Notes under the pieces: model-generated
What the model was told of the DNA's origin: nothing
Database searches by the model: none
The model's input: the letters and a program-made list of their open reading frames with translations, nothing else
Made by a program: the position numbers and the translations under genes
Source of the DNA: Rhodothermia bacterium
GTDB lineage: Bacteria; Bacteroidota; Rhodothermia; Rhodothermales; JABDKH01
Direction of reading: 5' to 3'
DNA length: 6,786 bases
Assembly (NCBI GenBank): GCA_018679295.1
Contig: JAHHLP010000337.1
Span: forward strand, 1-6,786
In this document: positions 1-6,246 of the stretch, piece by piece
How positions within the stretch are numbered: the stretch's first letter is position 1
Layout of the letters: the number at the start of each line of letters is the position of its first letter

Positions 1-200
1 CGAGAGTGCTCTTCGAGGAGACGGAGGACTTCTATCGGCGGTCCCGTGTTTCGGCTGGTCTTTGCGAGCTTCGCAACATGATTGCGGTAGCGTTCCTGAT
101 CATCCGCAGTGCGCAGATGCGGCGTGAAAGCCGTGGGCTACACTACATGATCGACTTCCCCGAGAAGAGCCCGTCGGAGAAGCGTCCCACGCTTGTCTGA
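1..200 (+). CDS. nadB: L-aspartate oxidase, C-terminal end (partial)
   Basis: Only the last 66 or so codons are present; the reading frame is already open at base 3 and ends with TGA at 198-200. NadB oxidises L-aspartate to iminoaspartate with FAD, the first step of de novo NAD synthesis in the cytoplasm, supplying quinolinate synthase NadA. The recognisable part is the C-terminal helical domain shared with succinate dehydrogenase flavoproteins: an ELRNM..A..II..SA helix followed by RRESRGLHY (bases 120-146) and D-x-P-E, the signature end of NadB. The related fumarate reductase/SdhA C-terminus is the main alternative, but the short tail after the ESRGLHY motif fits NadB better. The FAD-binding and catalytic parts lie outside the window. 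It is followed by terminators and a separate promoter, so it is probably not co-regulated with rimP. Confidence 0.85.
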   Translation, partial: RVLFEETEDFYRRSRVSAGLCELRNMIAVAFLIIRSAQMRRESRGLHYMIDFPEKSPSEKRPTLV

Positions 201-283
201 GTCATCCCGTTTCCTGTCCTTTTCGGTCCAGTCGGGGCTGAAACCTGCAGGCATCTACGACGTTATCTACCACGCATCGCACG

Positions 284-317
284 TTTGCGCTGCAGGCTGT
301 TTACAGCGTATATTTTG
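284..317 (+). promoter_or_regulatory. Probable promoter of the rimP-nusA-infB operon
   Basis: TTTG at 284-287 is followed after 21 bases by TATATTTTG at 309-317, close to the Bacteroidota form TTTG-N19-23-TAnnTTTG (the last G is displaced by one). Read as a general sigma-70 promoter it is TTGCGC (285-290), an 18-base spacer and TATATT (309-314). Transcription would start near 321, giving a leader of about 123 bases before rimP. It is the best promoter match in the intergenic region, but it was found by eye and has no experimental support. Confidence 0.5.
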
Positions 318-323
318 TACGCT
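305..323. repeat. Inverted repeat around the -10 element, possible operator
   Basis: AGCGTA (305-310) and TACGCT (318-323) are perfect reverse complements separated by seven bases, TATTTTG. The repeat encloses most of the proposed -10 element and reaches the expected transcription start, a typical place for a repressor site. No repressor gene is visible in the window. Six-base arms can arise by chance, so the operator role is only a suggestion. Confidence 0.3.
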
Positions 324-328
324 TGACG

Positions 329-398
329 GAAGGGAGGCGATTGTAGAGCAGCCGCCCTTTTTTGTTGGTGTTTTCGTGAGAGAGGCGCCCGTCCCTTC
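329..398 (+). promoter_or_regulatory. Predicted antiterminator helix joining the 5' arms of T1 and T2
   Basis: GAAGGGAGGCG at 329-339 can pair with CGCC-(CG)-TCCCTTC at 386-398: eleven Watson-Crick pairs interrupted only by the two-base bulge 390-391. The first strand contains the 5' arm of terminator T1 and the second contains the 5' arm of terminator T2, so this helix cannot coexist with either hairpin. The arrangement is that of a transcription attenuator switch. No ligand-binding fold or leader peptide with regulatory codons was recognised. Since nusA is the second gene of the operon, NusA itself is a candidate effector; that is inference. Confidence 0.45.
330..363 (+). terminator. Intrinsic terminator T1 in the leader
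   Basis: AAGGGAGGC (330-338) pairs with GCCGCCCTT (351-359) with one A-G mismatch (335/354), a 12-base loop, and a run of six T at 358-363 overlapping the end of the stem. It can end nadB transcripts. It also lies downstream of the proposed promoter at 284-317, so it could act as an attenuator at about +40 of the rimP leader. It is weaker than the second hairpin because of the mismatch and larger loop. Confidence 0.6.
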
Positions 399-416
399 AT
401 GGATCGGGCGTTTTTT
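386..416 (+). terminator. Intrinsic terminator T2 just before rimP
   Basis: CGCCCGTCC (386-394) pairs with GGA-T-CGGGCG (401-410), nine base pairs with a single bulged T at 404 and a six-base loop, immediately followed by six T (411-416). This is a textbook Rho-independent terminator. It sits about 29 bases before the proposed rimP start, so it must be read through for rimP-nusA-infB to be expressed from the promoter at 284-317, which makes it a likely attenuator as well as a backstop for nadB. Confidence 0.75.
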
Positions 417-444
417 GCACTTGATAGATTTGCTTGAAAGACAT

Positions 445-906
445 TTGGGAGCTACGTCGGTAGACACGGTCGAGAATAGGGTCCGGTCGATCGCCCAGGA
501 GGTGGTGGCCGAGCCCCTCTATCTGGTCGATGTCGTCGTTCGCGGTCAGAAGGGCTCGCGGGTGATAGAGATTTATGTCGATTCGGATGACGTCCTCTCC
601 GTGGAACAACTGGCTGAAATGAGCCGCGAAATCGGCTTCCTGCTTGAAAGCGAGGATGTCGTTCCAGGCCGGTACAACCTTAATGTATCGTCACCGGGGG
701 TCGACCGTCCGCTGATGTCGCCGCGTCAGCTGCGAAAGAACGTCGGACGCGACGTCTCAGTCAGCTTCAAGGATGGTCGCAAGCAAGTTCGAGGGACACT
801 GGCAGACGTTGACGAAGACAGCTTCACAATCCGGGCACAGAACAAAGTAGACAACCGATTGTCCTTTGGAGAGGTGGAGGAGGTACGCGTCCTCCTTCCT
901 TGGTAA
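445..906 (+). CDS. rimP: Ribosome maturation factor RimP
   Basis: RimP binds the 30S ribosomal subunit in the cytoplasm and assists its late assembly. The product is 153 aa from TTG 445, close to the usual 150. The N-terminal domain carries the family signature Y-N-L-N-V-SSPGVDRPL at residues 77-90, preceded by IEIYVDSDD (41-49); residues from about 95 to the end form the SH3-like C-terminal domain. The frame stays open upstream to a TTG at 193, but that extension would translate the promoter and both terminators and has no counterpart in RimP. Family alignment puts the start near residue SVDTVENRV; TTG 445 is the nearest possible start, with only a weak purine stretch (436-441) as ribosome site. 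TTG 430 or GTG 376 are less likely alternatives. It is the first gene of the operon, 42 bases before nusA. Confidence 0.88.
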   Translation: MGATSVDTVENRVRSIAQEVVAEPLYLVDVVVRGQKGSRVIEIYVDSDDVLSVEQLAEMSREIGFLLESEDVVPGRYNLNVSSPGVDRPLMSPRQLRKNVGRDVSVSFKDGRKQVRGTLADVDEDSFTIRAQNKVDNRLSFGEVEEVRVLLPW

Positions 907-948
907 CTTCCATCTTCACAGGGCACGCGAACACGAGAAGGTTATTAC

Positions 949-2223
949 ATGCAGAGTAGCGACCTTGTATCCTCATTCGCTGAGATCGCGAGAGAGAAAG
1001 GCATCGACCGGGACATGCTCCAGCTGATCGTGGAGGATGTGTTCCGGGCGATGATCCGAAAGCGGTACGGTGCTGATGACTCGTTTGAGGTCATCATCAA
1101 TCCGGACAACGGCGACATACAGATTATCCACATTCGCGAGGTCATTCCAGACATGGATCTGGAGGACCCGGTAACACAGATAGAAGCGACTTCTGCAACC
1201 AAGATCGACGAAGATTTTGAGATCGGCGACGAGGTGGCAACCGAGGTTAGCATAACCGACTTCGGTCGGCGTGCCGTAATGACCGCGCGGCAAACCTTCA
1301 GTCAGCGAATCCGCGACATAGAGAAAGAGAACATCTACTACCGGTACTCCGAACTCGTGGGCGAGATCGTCGTCGGGGAAGTGTATCAGACCCGCCGGCG
1401 GGAAGTGCTGGTCATTCATGACAAGGTGGAACTCGTCCTGCCGCGCGAGGAACAGATTTACAAAGACCGCTATCGGAAGGGTGACATGCTGCGGGCTGTG
1501 ATCAAGGAGGTCCGGCGGGATGCTGGAAACAACCCGCAGGTGATCATTAGCCGCGCTGACCCGCTGTTCATGGAGCGGCTCTTCGAACTCGAGGTCCCGG
1601 AGATCGACGAGGGCATTGTCGAGATCAAGAAGATCGTCCGGGAGCCGGGTGACAGGGCGAAGGTAGCCGTGATTAGTCACGACGAGCGCATTGATCCCGT
1701 TGGAGCCTGCGTGGGCATGAAGGGCTCGCGGATTCACGCGGTCGTGCGCGAACTTGCGAACGAGAACATCGATGTGCTCGAGTTCTCCGAAGACCCGCAC
1801 CGCCTTATCTCAAGCGCGCTTTCTCCGGCTAATCCGATTTCGGTTACGATCAACGATGAACTCAAGCCCCCCCGCGCCAAAGTGGTCGTGAACGCGGATG
1901 AGGTCAGTAAGGCGATCGGTCGCGGTGGAATAAACATTCGCTTGGCCTCGCAGCTTGTTGGATACGAAATCGACGTGTATCGAGAGATCTCTGAAGATGA
2001 GGAGGACATCGATATGGTTGAATTCGCAGATGAAATTGATGCTGAGACGCTCCAGCGGCTCCGCGACATCGGATGCGACTCGGCAAAGGCCGTCCTCGAG
2101 CTTTCGCCTGAGGAATTGATGCGCAGAGCCGGCCTCGAAGCTGAGCTGGCCAAGCACGTACTTGCCGTGATCAAGGCGGAGTTTGCAACCGGCGAAGAAG
2201 AGGAAGAGGAATTCGAAGCGTAA
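949..2223 (+). CDS. nusA: Transcription termination/antitermination factor NusA
   Basis: NusA binds RNA polymerase, promotes pausing and hairpin-dependent termination, and takes part in antitermination on rRNA operons. The 424 aa product has an N-terminal polymerase-binding domain (about 1-125), an S1 RNA-binding domain (about 133-202), KH1 (about 205-285, loop GMKG 256-259) and KH2 (about 300-350, loop GRGG 324-327). After these comes one helix-hairpin-helix domain (about 362-412, DEIDAETLQRLRDIGCDSAK and onward) and an acidic tail rich in Glu. It is shorter than the E. coli protein (495 aa), which has two acidic repeats; this compact form fits Bacteroidota. ATG 949 has a good ribosome site, AGAAGG at 936-941. 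Both KH loops are intact. Its position behind a double-terminator leader suggests that it may control its own operon. Confidence 0.96.
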   Translation: MQSSDLVSSFAEIAREKGIDRDMLQLIVEDVFRAMIRKRYGADDSFEVIINPDNGDIQIIHIREVIPDMDLEDPVTQIEATSATKIDEDFEIGDEVATEVSITDFGRRAVMTARQTFSQRIRDIEKENIYYRYSELVGEIVVGEVYQTRRREVLVIHDKVELVLPREEQIYKDRYRKGDMLRAVIKEVRRDAGNNPQVIISRADPLFMERLFELEVPEIDEGIVEIKKIVREPGDRAKVAVISHDERIDPVGACVGMKGSRIHAVVRELANENIDVLEFSEDPHRLISSALSPANPISVTINDELKPPRAKVVVNADEVSKAIGRGGINIRLASQLVGYEIDVYREISEDEEDIDMVEFADEIDAETLQRLRDIGCDSAKAVLELSPEELMRRAGLEAELAKHVLAVIKAEFATGEEEEEEFEA

Positions 2224-2240
2224 CCGGTGGGCGAAACCGG
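2224..2240 (+). other. Small hairpin in the nusA-infB gap
   Basis: CCGGT (2224-2228) directly after the nusA stop pairs with ACCGG (2236-2240) over a seven-base loop. There is no T run after it, so it is not an intrinsic terminator; it might affect message stability or processing between nusA and infB. The stem is short and could be accidental. The rest of the 53-base gap shows no clear Shine-Dalgarno sequence for infB. Confidence 0.3.
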
Positions 2241-2276
2241 CCGCACACGACATTACAAGAGTCGATAGCAGAGTAG

Positions 2277-5057
2277 ATGGCGACTGAGTCAAAATTTAAG
2301 AAGAAGCGACTGTTCAGGGTCTCACGTGAATTGAACGTGTCGGTGGACACGCTCGTCGATGACCTCAAGACGGCCGGTTTCAAGAATGCGCTTACGGGTA
2401 CGGGGCTCAACGCTGCGATCGTTGACCCAGAGGCCTACGAACATCTGCTTGACACGTACGCCGAGGACAAGGCTGCCGCCGACCGCGTGAAGTCGAAGCG
2501 CCTTGCGCGGCTTGAGGAATCCGGTGAGGATCACACCGATGAGGTCGTATCGATCGAAGACGCGGTAGAGGCTGAGCCCGGCAAAGAGGAGCCGGCGCCG
2601 GTGCCGGTAGAAGAGCCTGAAACAGAGGTTCCGGAACCGGTCGCAGAACCCGCGTCGGAGACAGCCGAGGCAGAGGAAGCCCCAGCCGAGGCGGTCGAAG
2701 AAACGCCGATTGAGGCGATCGAGGAGGTATCTGAGCCAGATGCGGCAGAGGAGGTTGAGGAAACCGTAGAGCAGGAGCCGGAAGCGCCGGCACCCGCCGA
2801 ACCGGCCGAAGTCGAGGCGAAATCAATACCAAAGGCCAAGGCGCCCGCAAGGAAGAAGACCACCGCGAAGGCGGACGCCGCCCCGGAACCCGTCGACGAG
2901 GAGGAAGCCGAAGAGGAAGTAGAGGGAGAGGATACGCTTTCGGCTGGCCGATATCGTCTGCAGGGCACAACCGTTCTCGGCAAGATCGAATTGCCGGCGG
3001 AGGAACTCGAGCGTGAAGGGGGACGGCGACGCAGAAAGCGGAAGAGAAAGAAAACTGCCACAACCGACGGCCCCAAAGTCAGCGTCAAGGCTGATGATGT
3101 CGATCGTCGGCCAGGCAAGAAGAAGAAAGGGCGCAAGAAAGGGGCTGCCGTCGATGAGGCGGAAGTCGAGCAGACACTGCAGGAGACTTTGCGTGAGCTC
3201 GAGCAGGGAGCGTCACGGGTTCGGCAACGACGACGCCGGCAGCGCCGCGAGCAGCACGCGGCCGATCGTGAGCGTGAACTCGCGGAGATGGAAGAGCAGT
3301 CCGGAAAGCTGCGGGTGACCGAGTATCTGTCAACGGGCGAGCTCGCCAACCTCATGGATGTCTCGGTCACGGAGGTCATTAATACGCTGTTGGAAGCTGG
3401 GATGATGGTCTCCATTAACCAGCGCCTCGATGCGGACACCATAACGTTTGTGGCGGATGAGTTCGGCTATGAACTCGAGTTCATCACCGAGTTCGGAACC
3501 GATGACATCCATGTTGAAGAAGACGCCCCGGAAGATCTGCAAGGCAGGGCGCCGGTCGTCACGGTAATGGGGCACGTCGATCATGGCAAGACGTCGCTCC
3601 TCGACTATGTGCGAAGCGCCAACGTTGTCGCAGGAGAAGCGGGCGGGATCACTCAGCATATCGGCGCCTACCATGTGGAACTGTCAAACGGCAAAGCTTT
3701 GACGTTCCTGGATACTCCGGGCCACGAAGCCTTTACCGCCATGCGCGCACGCGGAGCCAAGGTGACAGACCTCGTGATTCTCGTCGTGGCCGCAGATGAC
3801 TCCGTGAAACCGCAGACGGTCGAGGCAATAAATCACGCTCGGGCTGCCGAAGTGCCTATGGTCGTGGCAGTCAACAAGATTGACAAGCCGGACTCAAATA
3901 CGCAGAAGGTAATGCAGGAATTGGCCGACCAGAATGTGTTGGTTGAGCCGTATGGTGGCAAGGTCCAGTGTTCGTTCGTCTCGGCCAAAACCGGAGAGGG
4001 CCTTGAGGACCTGATGGACAAGGTCATTCTCGAGGCCGAGTTGCTGGAACTGCAAGCGAATCCGGACAGAAACGCGGTAGGAACCGTCATTGAGGCCCGC
4101 AAGGACAAGGGTCGCGGTGTGGTCGCTACTGTTCTCGTGCAGACAGGAACGCTTAAGGTCGGTGACACTTTCGTTGCCGGTGTGCATAGCGGAAAAGTCA
4201 GGGCGATGTTTGATGAGAGGGAAAACCGCATCGACGACGTAGGCCCGTCAAAGCCGGCCCTCGTGCTCGGCTTCGACGGATCGCCGGAAGTCGGAGACCA
4301 ATTCATCGTACTCGACGATGAACGGGAGACGAGAGACATTGCGCAGCGACGTCAACAGATTCACCGGGAGCAGTCCCTGCGCCAGCGGAAACACATCACG
4401 CTGGACGAGATCGGCAGACGCCTTGCACTTGGTGATTTCCAGGAGCTGAACCTGATCGTGAAGGCCGACGTGGGAGGGTCAGTCGAGGCGCTCTCGGACT
4501 CACTTCTCAAGCTTACCACGGAAGAGGTCGCCGTGAACATCATCCACACCGGGGTAGGTGCAATTACGGAGAGCGACGTGATGCTCGCGTCCGCATCGGA
4601 CGCAGTTATTATCGGGTTCCAGGTACGGCCAATGGCTACCGCGAGAGCCCTCGCCGAACGAGAGGAGATCGACGTTCGCACGTACTCGATTATCTACGAT
4701 GCCATTCAGGATGTGCGCGACGCTCTCGAAGGTCTGCTCTCGCCCGAGAAGAGCGAGAAGACGCTCGGATTGGCAGAAGTCCGCGAGATCTTCAAGGTGC
4801 CCAAGGTTGGAACGGTTGCCGGCTGCTATGTGGTCGACGGGAAAATCCGACGCAGCGACAGGGTCCGACTTATCCGGGATGGCGTCGTGATCTACGAGGG
4901 TAATCTGGCGTCCTTGAAGAGGTTTAAGGACGACGTCCGCGACGTGCAGAGCGGCTACGAGTGCGGAATGAGCATGGAGAACTACGACGATGTCAAGGTC
5001 GGTGATCAGTTCGAGGCCTTTGAAATCGTAGAGACAAAGCGCACCCTCGAGGTCTAG
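2277..5057 (+). CDS. infB: Translation initiation factor IF-2
   Basis: IF-2 is the GTPase that brings formyl-methionyl initiator tRNA to the 30S subunit and promotes subunit joining. The product is 926 aa. Residues 10-36 form a first small helical module (RLFRVSRELNVSVDTLVDDL). Residues 85-220 are a low-complexity linker rich in Glu, Ala and Pro; basic clusters follow at 250-259, 281-288 and 317-324. A second N-terminal module lies at 344-405 (VTEYLSTGELANLMDVSVTE). The GTPase domain begins near 425: G1 GHVDHGKT 432-439, switch I GGITQ with T459, G3 DTPGH 479-483 with catalytic His483, G4 NKID 533-536, G5 SAK 569-571. Domains II, III and IV occupy about 600-685, 705-815 and 825-920. Everything needed for activity is present. 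The start ATG 2277 has no clear ribosome site, which is common in Bacteroidota. Confidence 0.97.
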   Translation: MATESKFKKKRLFRVSRELNVSVDTLVDDLKTAGFKNALTGTGLNAAIVDPEAYEHLLDTYAEDKAAADRVKSKRLARLEESGEDHTDEVVSIEDAVEAEPGKEEPAPVPVEEPETEVPEPVAEPASETAEAEEAPAEAVEETPIEAIEEVSEPDAAEEVEETVEQEPEAPAPAEPAEVEAKSIPKAKAPARKKTTAKADAAPEPVDEEEAEEEVEGEDTLSAGRYRLQGTTVLGKIELPAEELEREGGRRRRKRKRKKTATTDGPKVSVKADDVDRRPGKKKKGRKKGAAVDEAEVEQTLQETLRELEQGASRVRQRRRRQRREQHAADRERELAEMEEQSGKLRVTEYLSTGELANLMDVSVTEVINTLLEAGMMVSINQRLDADTITFVADEFGYELEFITEFGTDDIHVEEDAPEDLQGRAPVVTVMGHVDHGKTSLLDYVRSANVVAGEAGGITQHIGAYHVELSNGKALTFLDTPGHEAFTAMRARGAKVTDLVILVVAADDSVKPQTVEAINHARAAEVPMVVAVNKIDKPDSNTQKVMQELADQNVLVEPYGGKVQCSFVSAKTGEGLEDLMDKVILEAELLELQANPDRNAVGTVIEARKDKGRGVVATVLVQTGTLKVGDTFVAGVHSGKVRAMFDERENRIDDVGPSKPALVLGFDGSPEVGDQFIVLDDERETRDIAQRRQQIHREQSLRQRKHITLDEIGRRLALGDFQELNLIVKADVGGSVEALSDSLLKLTTEEVAVNIIHTGVGAITESDVMLASASDAVIIGFQVRPMATARALAEREEIDVRTYSIIYDAIQDVRDALEGLLSPEKSEKTLGLAEVREIFKVPKVGTVAGCYVVDGKIRRSDRVRLIRDGVVIYEGNLASLKRFKDDVRDVQSGYECGMSMENYDDVKVGDQFEAFEIVETKRTLEV

Positions 5058-5095
5058 TCAGTTCACGTCTGTTCCCATAATTGGCACCGCCCGCC

Positions 5096-5482
5096 ATGAG
5101 CGTTAGATCGGAGCGAGTAGCCCGACTTATCCAAAAGGAAGTCGCTGGGTTGCTCAACTCATCCTTCTCTGAGCATTTCGGTCCCATGTTGACGATTACG
5201 GGTGCGCGCGTCTCCCGCGATCTGTCCATCGCATACCTGTATGTTAGCGTGTATGGTGCGAAGCCGGAGGAAAGAAAGGCTACCTTTCGTCACCTGGAGG
5301 AACTCAACCCGCAGATACGGAACGCGCTCGCCGGCCGTATTCGGCATCAGGTCCGAAAGATTCCCGAGCTTCGTTTCTTTCTCGACGAAACACTTGAAGA
5401 GGCGGAGCGAATCGAGGGACTCTTCGAGAAGATTCGCGCGGAGCGTGGCGCGCGTGAGGACGGCCCATCAGAAGGATCATGA
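5096..5482 (+). CDS. rbfA: 30S ribosome-binding factor RbfA
   Basis: RbfA binds the maturing 30S subunit near the 5' end of 16S rRNA, helps its processing and is needed for growth in the cold in E. coli. The 128 aa product is of normal length and has the single type-II KH-like fold: N-terminal helix SERVARLIQKEVAGLL (5-20), the strand region ITGARVSRDLSIAYLYVSV (34-52), and the conserved RIRHQVRKIPELRFFLDETLEEAERI (81-106). The tail after 112 is charged and probably disordered. ATG 5096 is chosen over the in-frame TTG 5081 because it fits the family N-terminus; neither has a recognisable Shine-Dalgarno sequence. It starts 38 bases after infB, and its stop codon overlaps the truB start, suggesting translational coupling. 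Confidence 0.93.
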   Translation: MSVRSERVARLIQKEVAGLLNSSFSEHFGPMLTITGARVSRDLSIAYLYVSVYGAKPEERKATFRHLEELNPQIRNALAGRIRHQVRKIPELRFFLDETLEEAERIEGLFEKIRAERGAREDGPSEGS

Positions 5483-6246
5483 CCAGGGAAGTGGCAGCCA
5501 CTCCTGAGCATTCACGTCTGCGTCCTGAGGTCGTCAGCAAGACTTCTGGAAGGAAGACACTGCAGGACTCGCTCATCCTCATCGACAAGCCACGGGGCTG
5601 CACATCATTTGATGTACTCAGACGACTGCGCCGGATTTCGGGAATCCGAAAGACCGGTCATGCCGGTACCCTCGATCCGATGGCTACGGGCCTTCTCATC
5701 TGCATGACTGGCCGCGCTACCAAGCAAATGTCGAAACTGGTAGACCTGAACAAGACGTATCACGGTACTATGCGACTTGGTGAAGCGACACCCTCGTATG
5801 ATGCGGACACCGAAGTTGTACGCCAAAAAGACGCATCCCATTTGAGCCTGGACGACCTGAAGAGTCAGTCAAAACAGTTCACCGGAACATTCGTCCAGAA
5901 GAGTCCGCCATACTCAGCCATCAAGTACCAGGGGGAGCGGCTTTACAAAAAAGCGCGTCGCGGAGAGCAAGGTTTTCGGCCACCCCGAGTTGTGACGGTC
6001 GAGAGTTTTCTCTTTGAGCGTCTCAATGGTTGCGATGCTTCCTTCATCGTCACATGCTCGAAAGGGACCTATGTCCGGGCGCTGGCCCACGATCTGGGGG
6101 AGTTACTCGGCGTTGGAGCGCACCTTGTCGCGCTCAGACGGTTGTCGATCGGACCATTTCATGTTGCCGACGCCTTTACGCTGGATGAACTGCTGGCGCT
6201 CTACGAGGGAACGACGCCAGATGGACCAACGGCCGAAAATGGTTGA
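5479..6246 (+). CDS. truB: tRNA pseudouridine(55) synthase TruB
   Basis: TruB isomerises uridine 55 in the T-loop of tRNAs to pseudouridine and also acts as a tRNA-folding chaperone. The product is 255 aa. The core starts at about residue 31 with LILIDKPRGCTSFDV; the catalytic motif is GHAGTLDPMATG (60-71) with nucleophile Asp66. KTYHGTMRLGEATPSYDADT (92-111), SPPYSAIKYQGERLYKKAR (142-160) and CSKGTYVRALAHDLG (193-207) are the other family motifs, all intact. It is the short bacterial type without an obvious extra PUA domain. About 28 residues precede the usual start of the family; no ATG is available nearer the core, so ATG 5479, which overlaps the rbfA stop as ATGA, is taken. A GAAGGA sequence (5471-5476) lies only two bases before it, too close for an ideal ribosome site. 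truB next to ribF is a common bacterial order. Confidence 0.95.
   Translation: MTREVAATPEHSRLRPEVVSKTSGRKTLQDSLILIDKPRGCTSFDVLRRLRRISGIRKTGHAGTLDPMATGLLICMTGRATKQMSKLVDLNKTYHGTMRLGEATPSYDADTEVVRQKDASHLSLDDLKSQSKQFTGTFVQKSPPYSAIKYQGERLYKKARRGEQGFRPPRVVTVESFLFERLNGCDASFIVTCSKGTYVRALAHDLGELLGVGAHLVALRRLSIGPFHVADAFTLDELLALYEGTTPDGPTAENG

Noticed and set aside
331..346. AGGGAGG followed by TTG TAG as a start-stop mini-ORF
   Set aside because: The spacing is only three bases, and the purine run is better explained as the arm of T1 and of the antiterminator helix.
425..432. TAGATTTG, a perfect match to the Bacteroidota -7 box TAnnTTTG
   Set aside because: No TTG-type upstream box lies at 17-23 bases, and transcription would start only a few bases before rimP, leaving no leader for its TTG start. 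It is kept only as the alternative if no start is found near 321.
201..444. A tRNA gene before rimP (as metY in E. coli) or a known riboswitch
   Set aside because: No cloverleaf, T-loop sequence or familiar aptamer core was seen in this interval.
193..906. A 237 aa protein from TTG 193 as the full rimP gene
   Set aside because: The first 84 codons run through a promoter and two terminators and do not resemble RimP; the family length of about 150 aa fits a start at 445.
973..1800. 275 aa open frame on the minus strand
   Set aside because: It lies wholly inside nusA, has no recognisable domain, and is explained as a shadow of the GC-rich coding frame.
2721..2742. GAGGAGG followed by ATG at 2740 as an internal start for a short IF2 form
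   Set aside because: The ATG is out of the IF2 frame; no in-frame ATG with a well-spaced ribosome site was seen before the GTPase domain.
3013..3318. 101 aa plus-strand frame inside infB
   Set aside because: An out-of-frame shadow of the repetitive Lys/Arg-coding region of IF2, with no ribosome site or known domain.
2531..3442. 303 aa serine-rich open frame on the minus strand
   Set aside because: It is the complement of the Glu/Ala/Pro-rich IF2 linker; the serine bias is the antisense image of the GAG/GAA and GCC-type codons.
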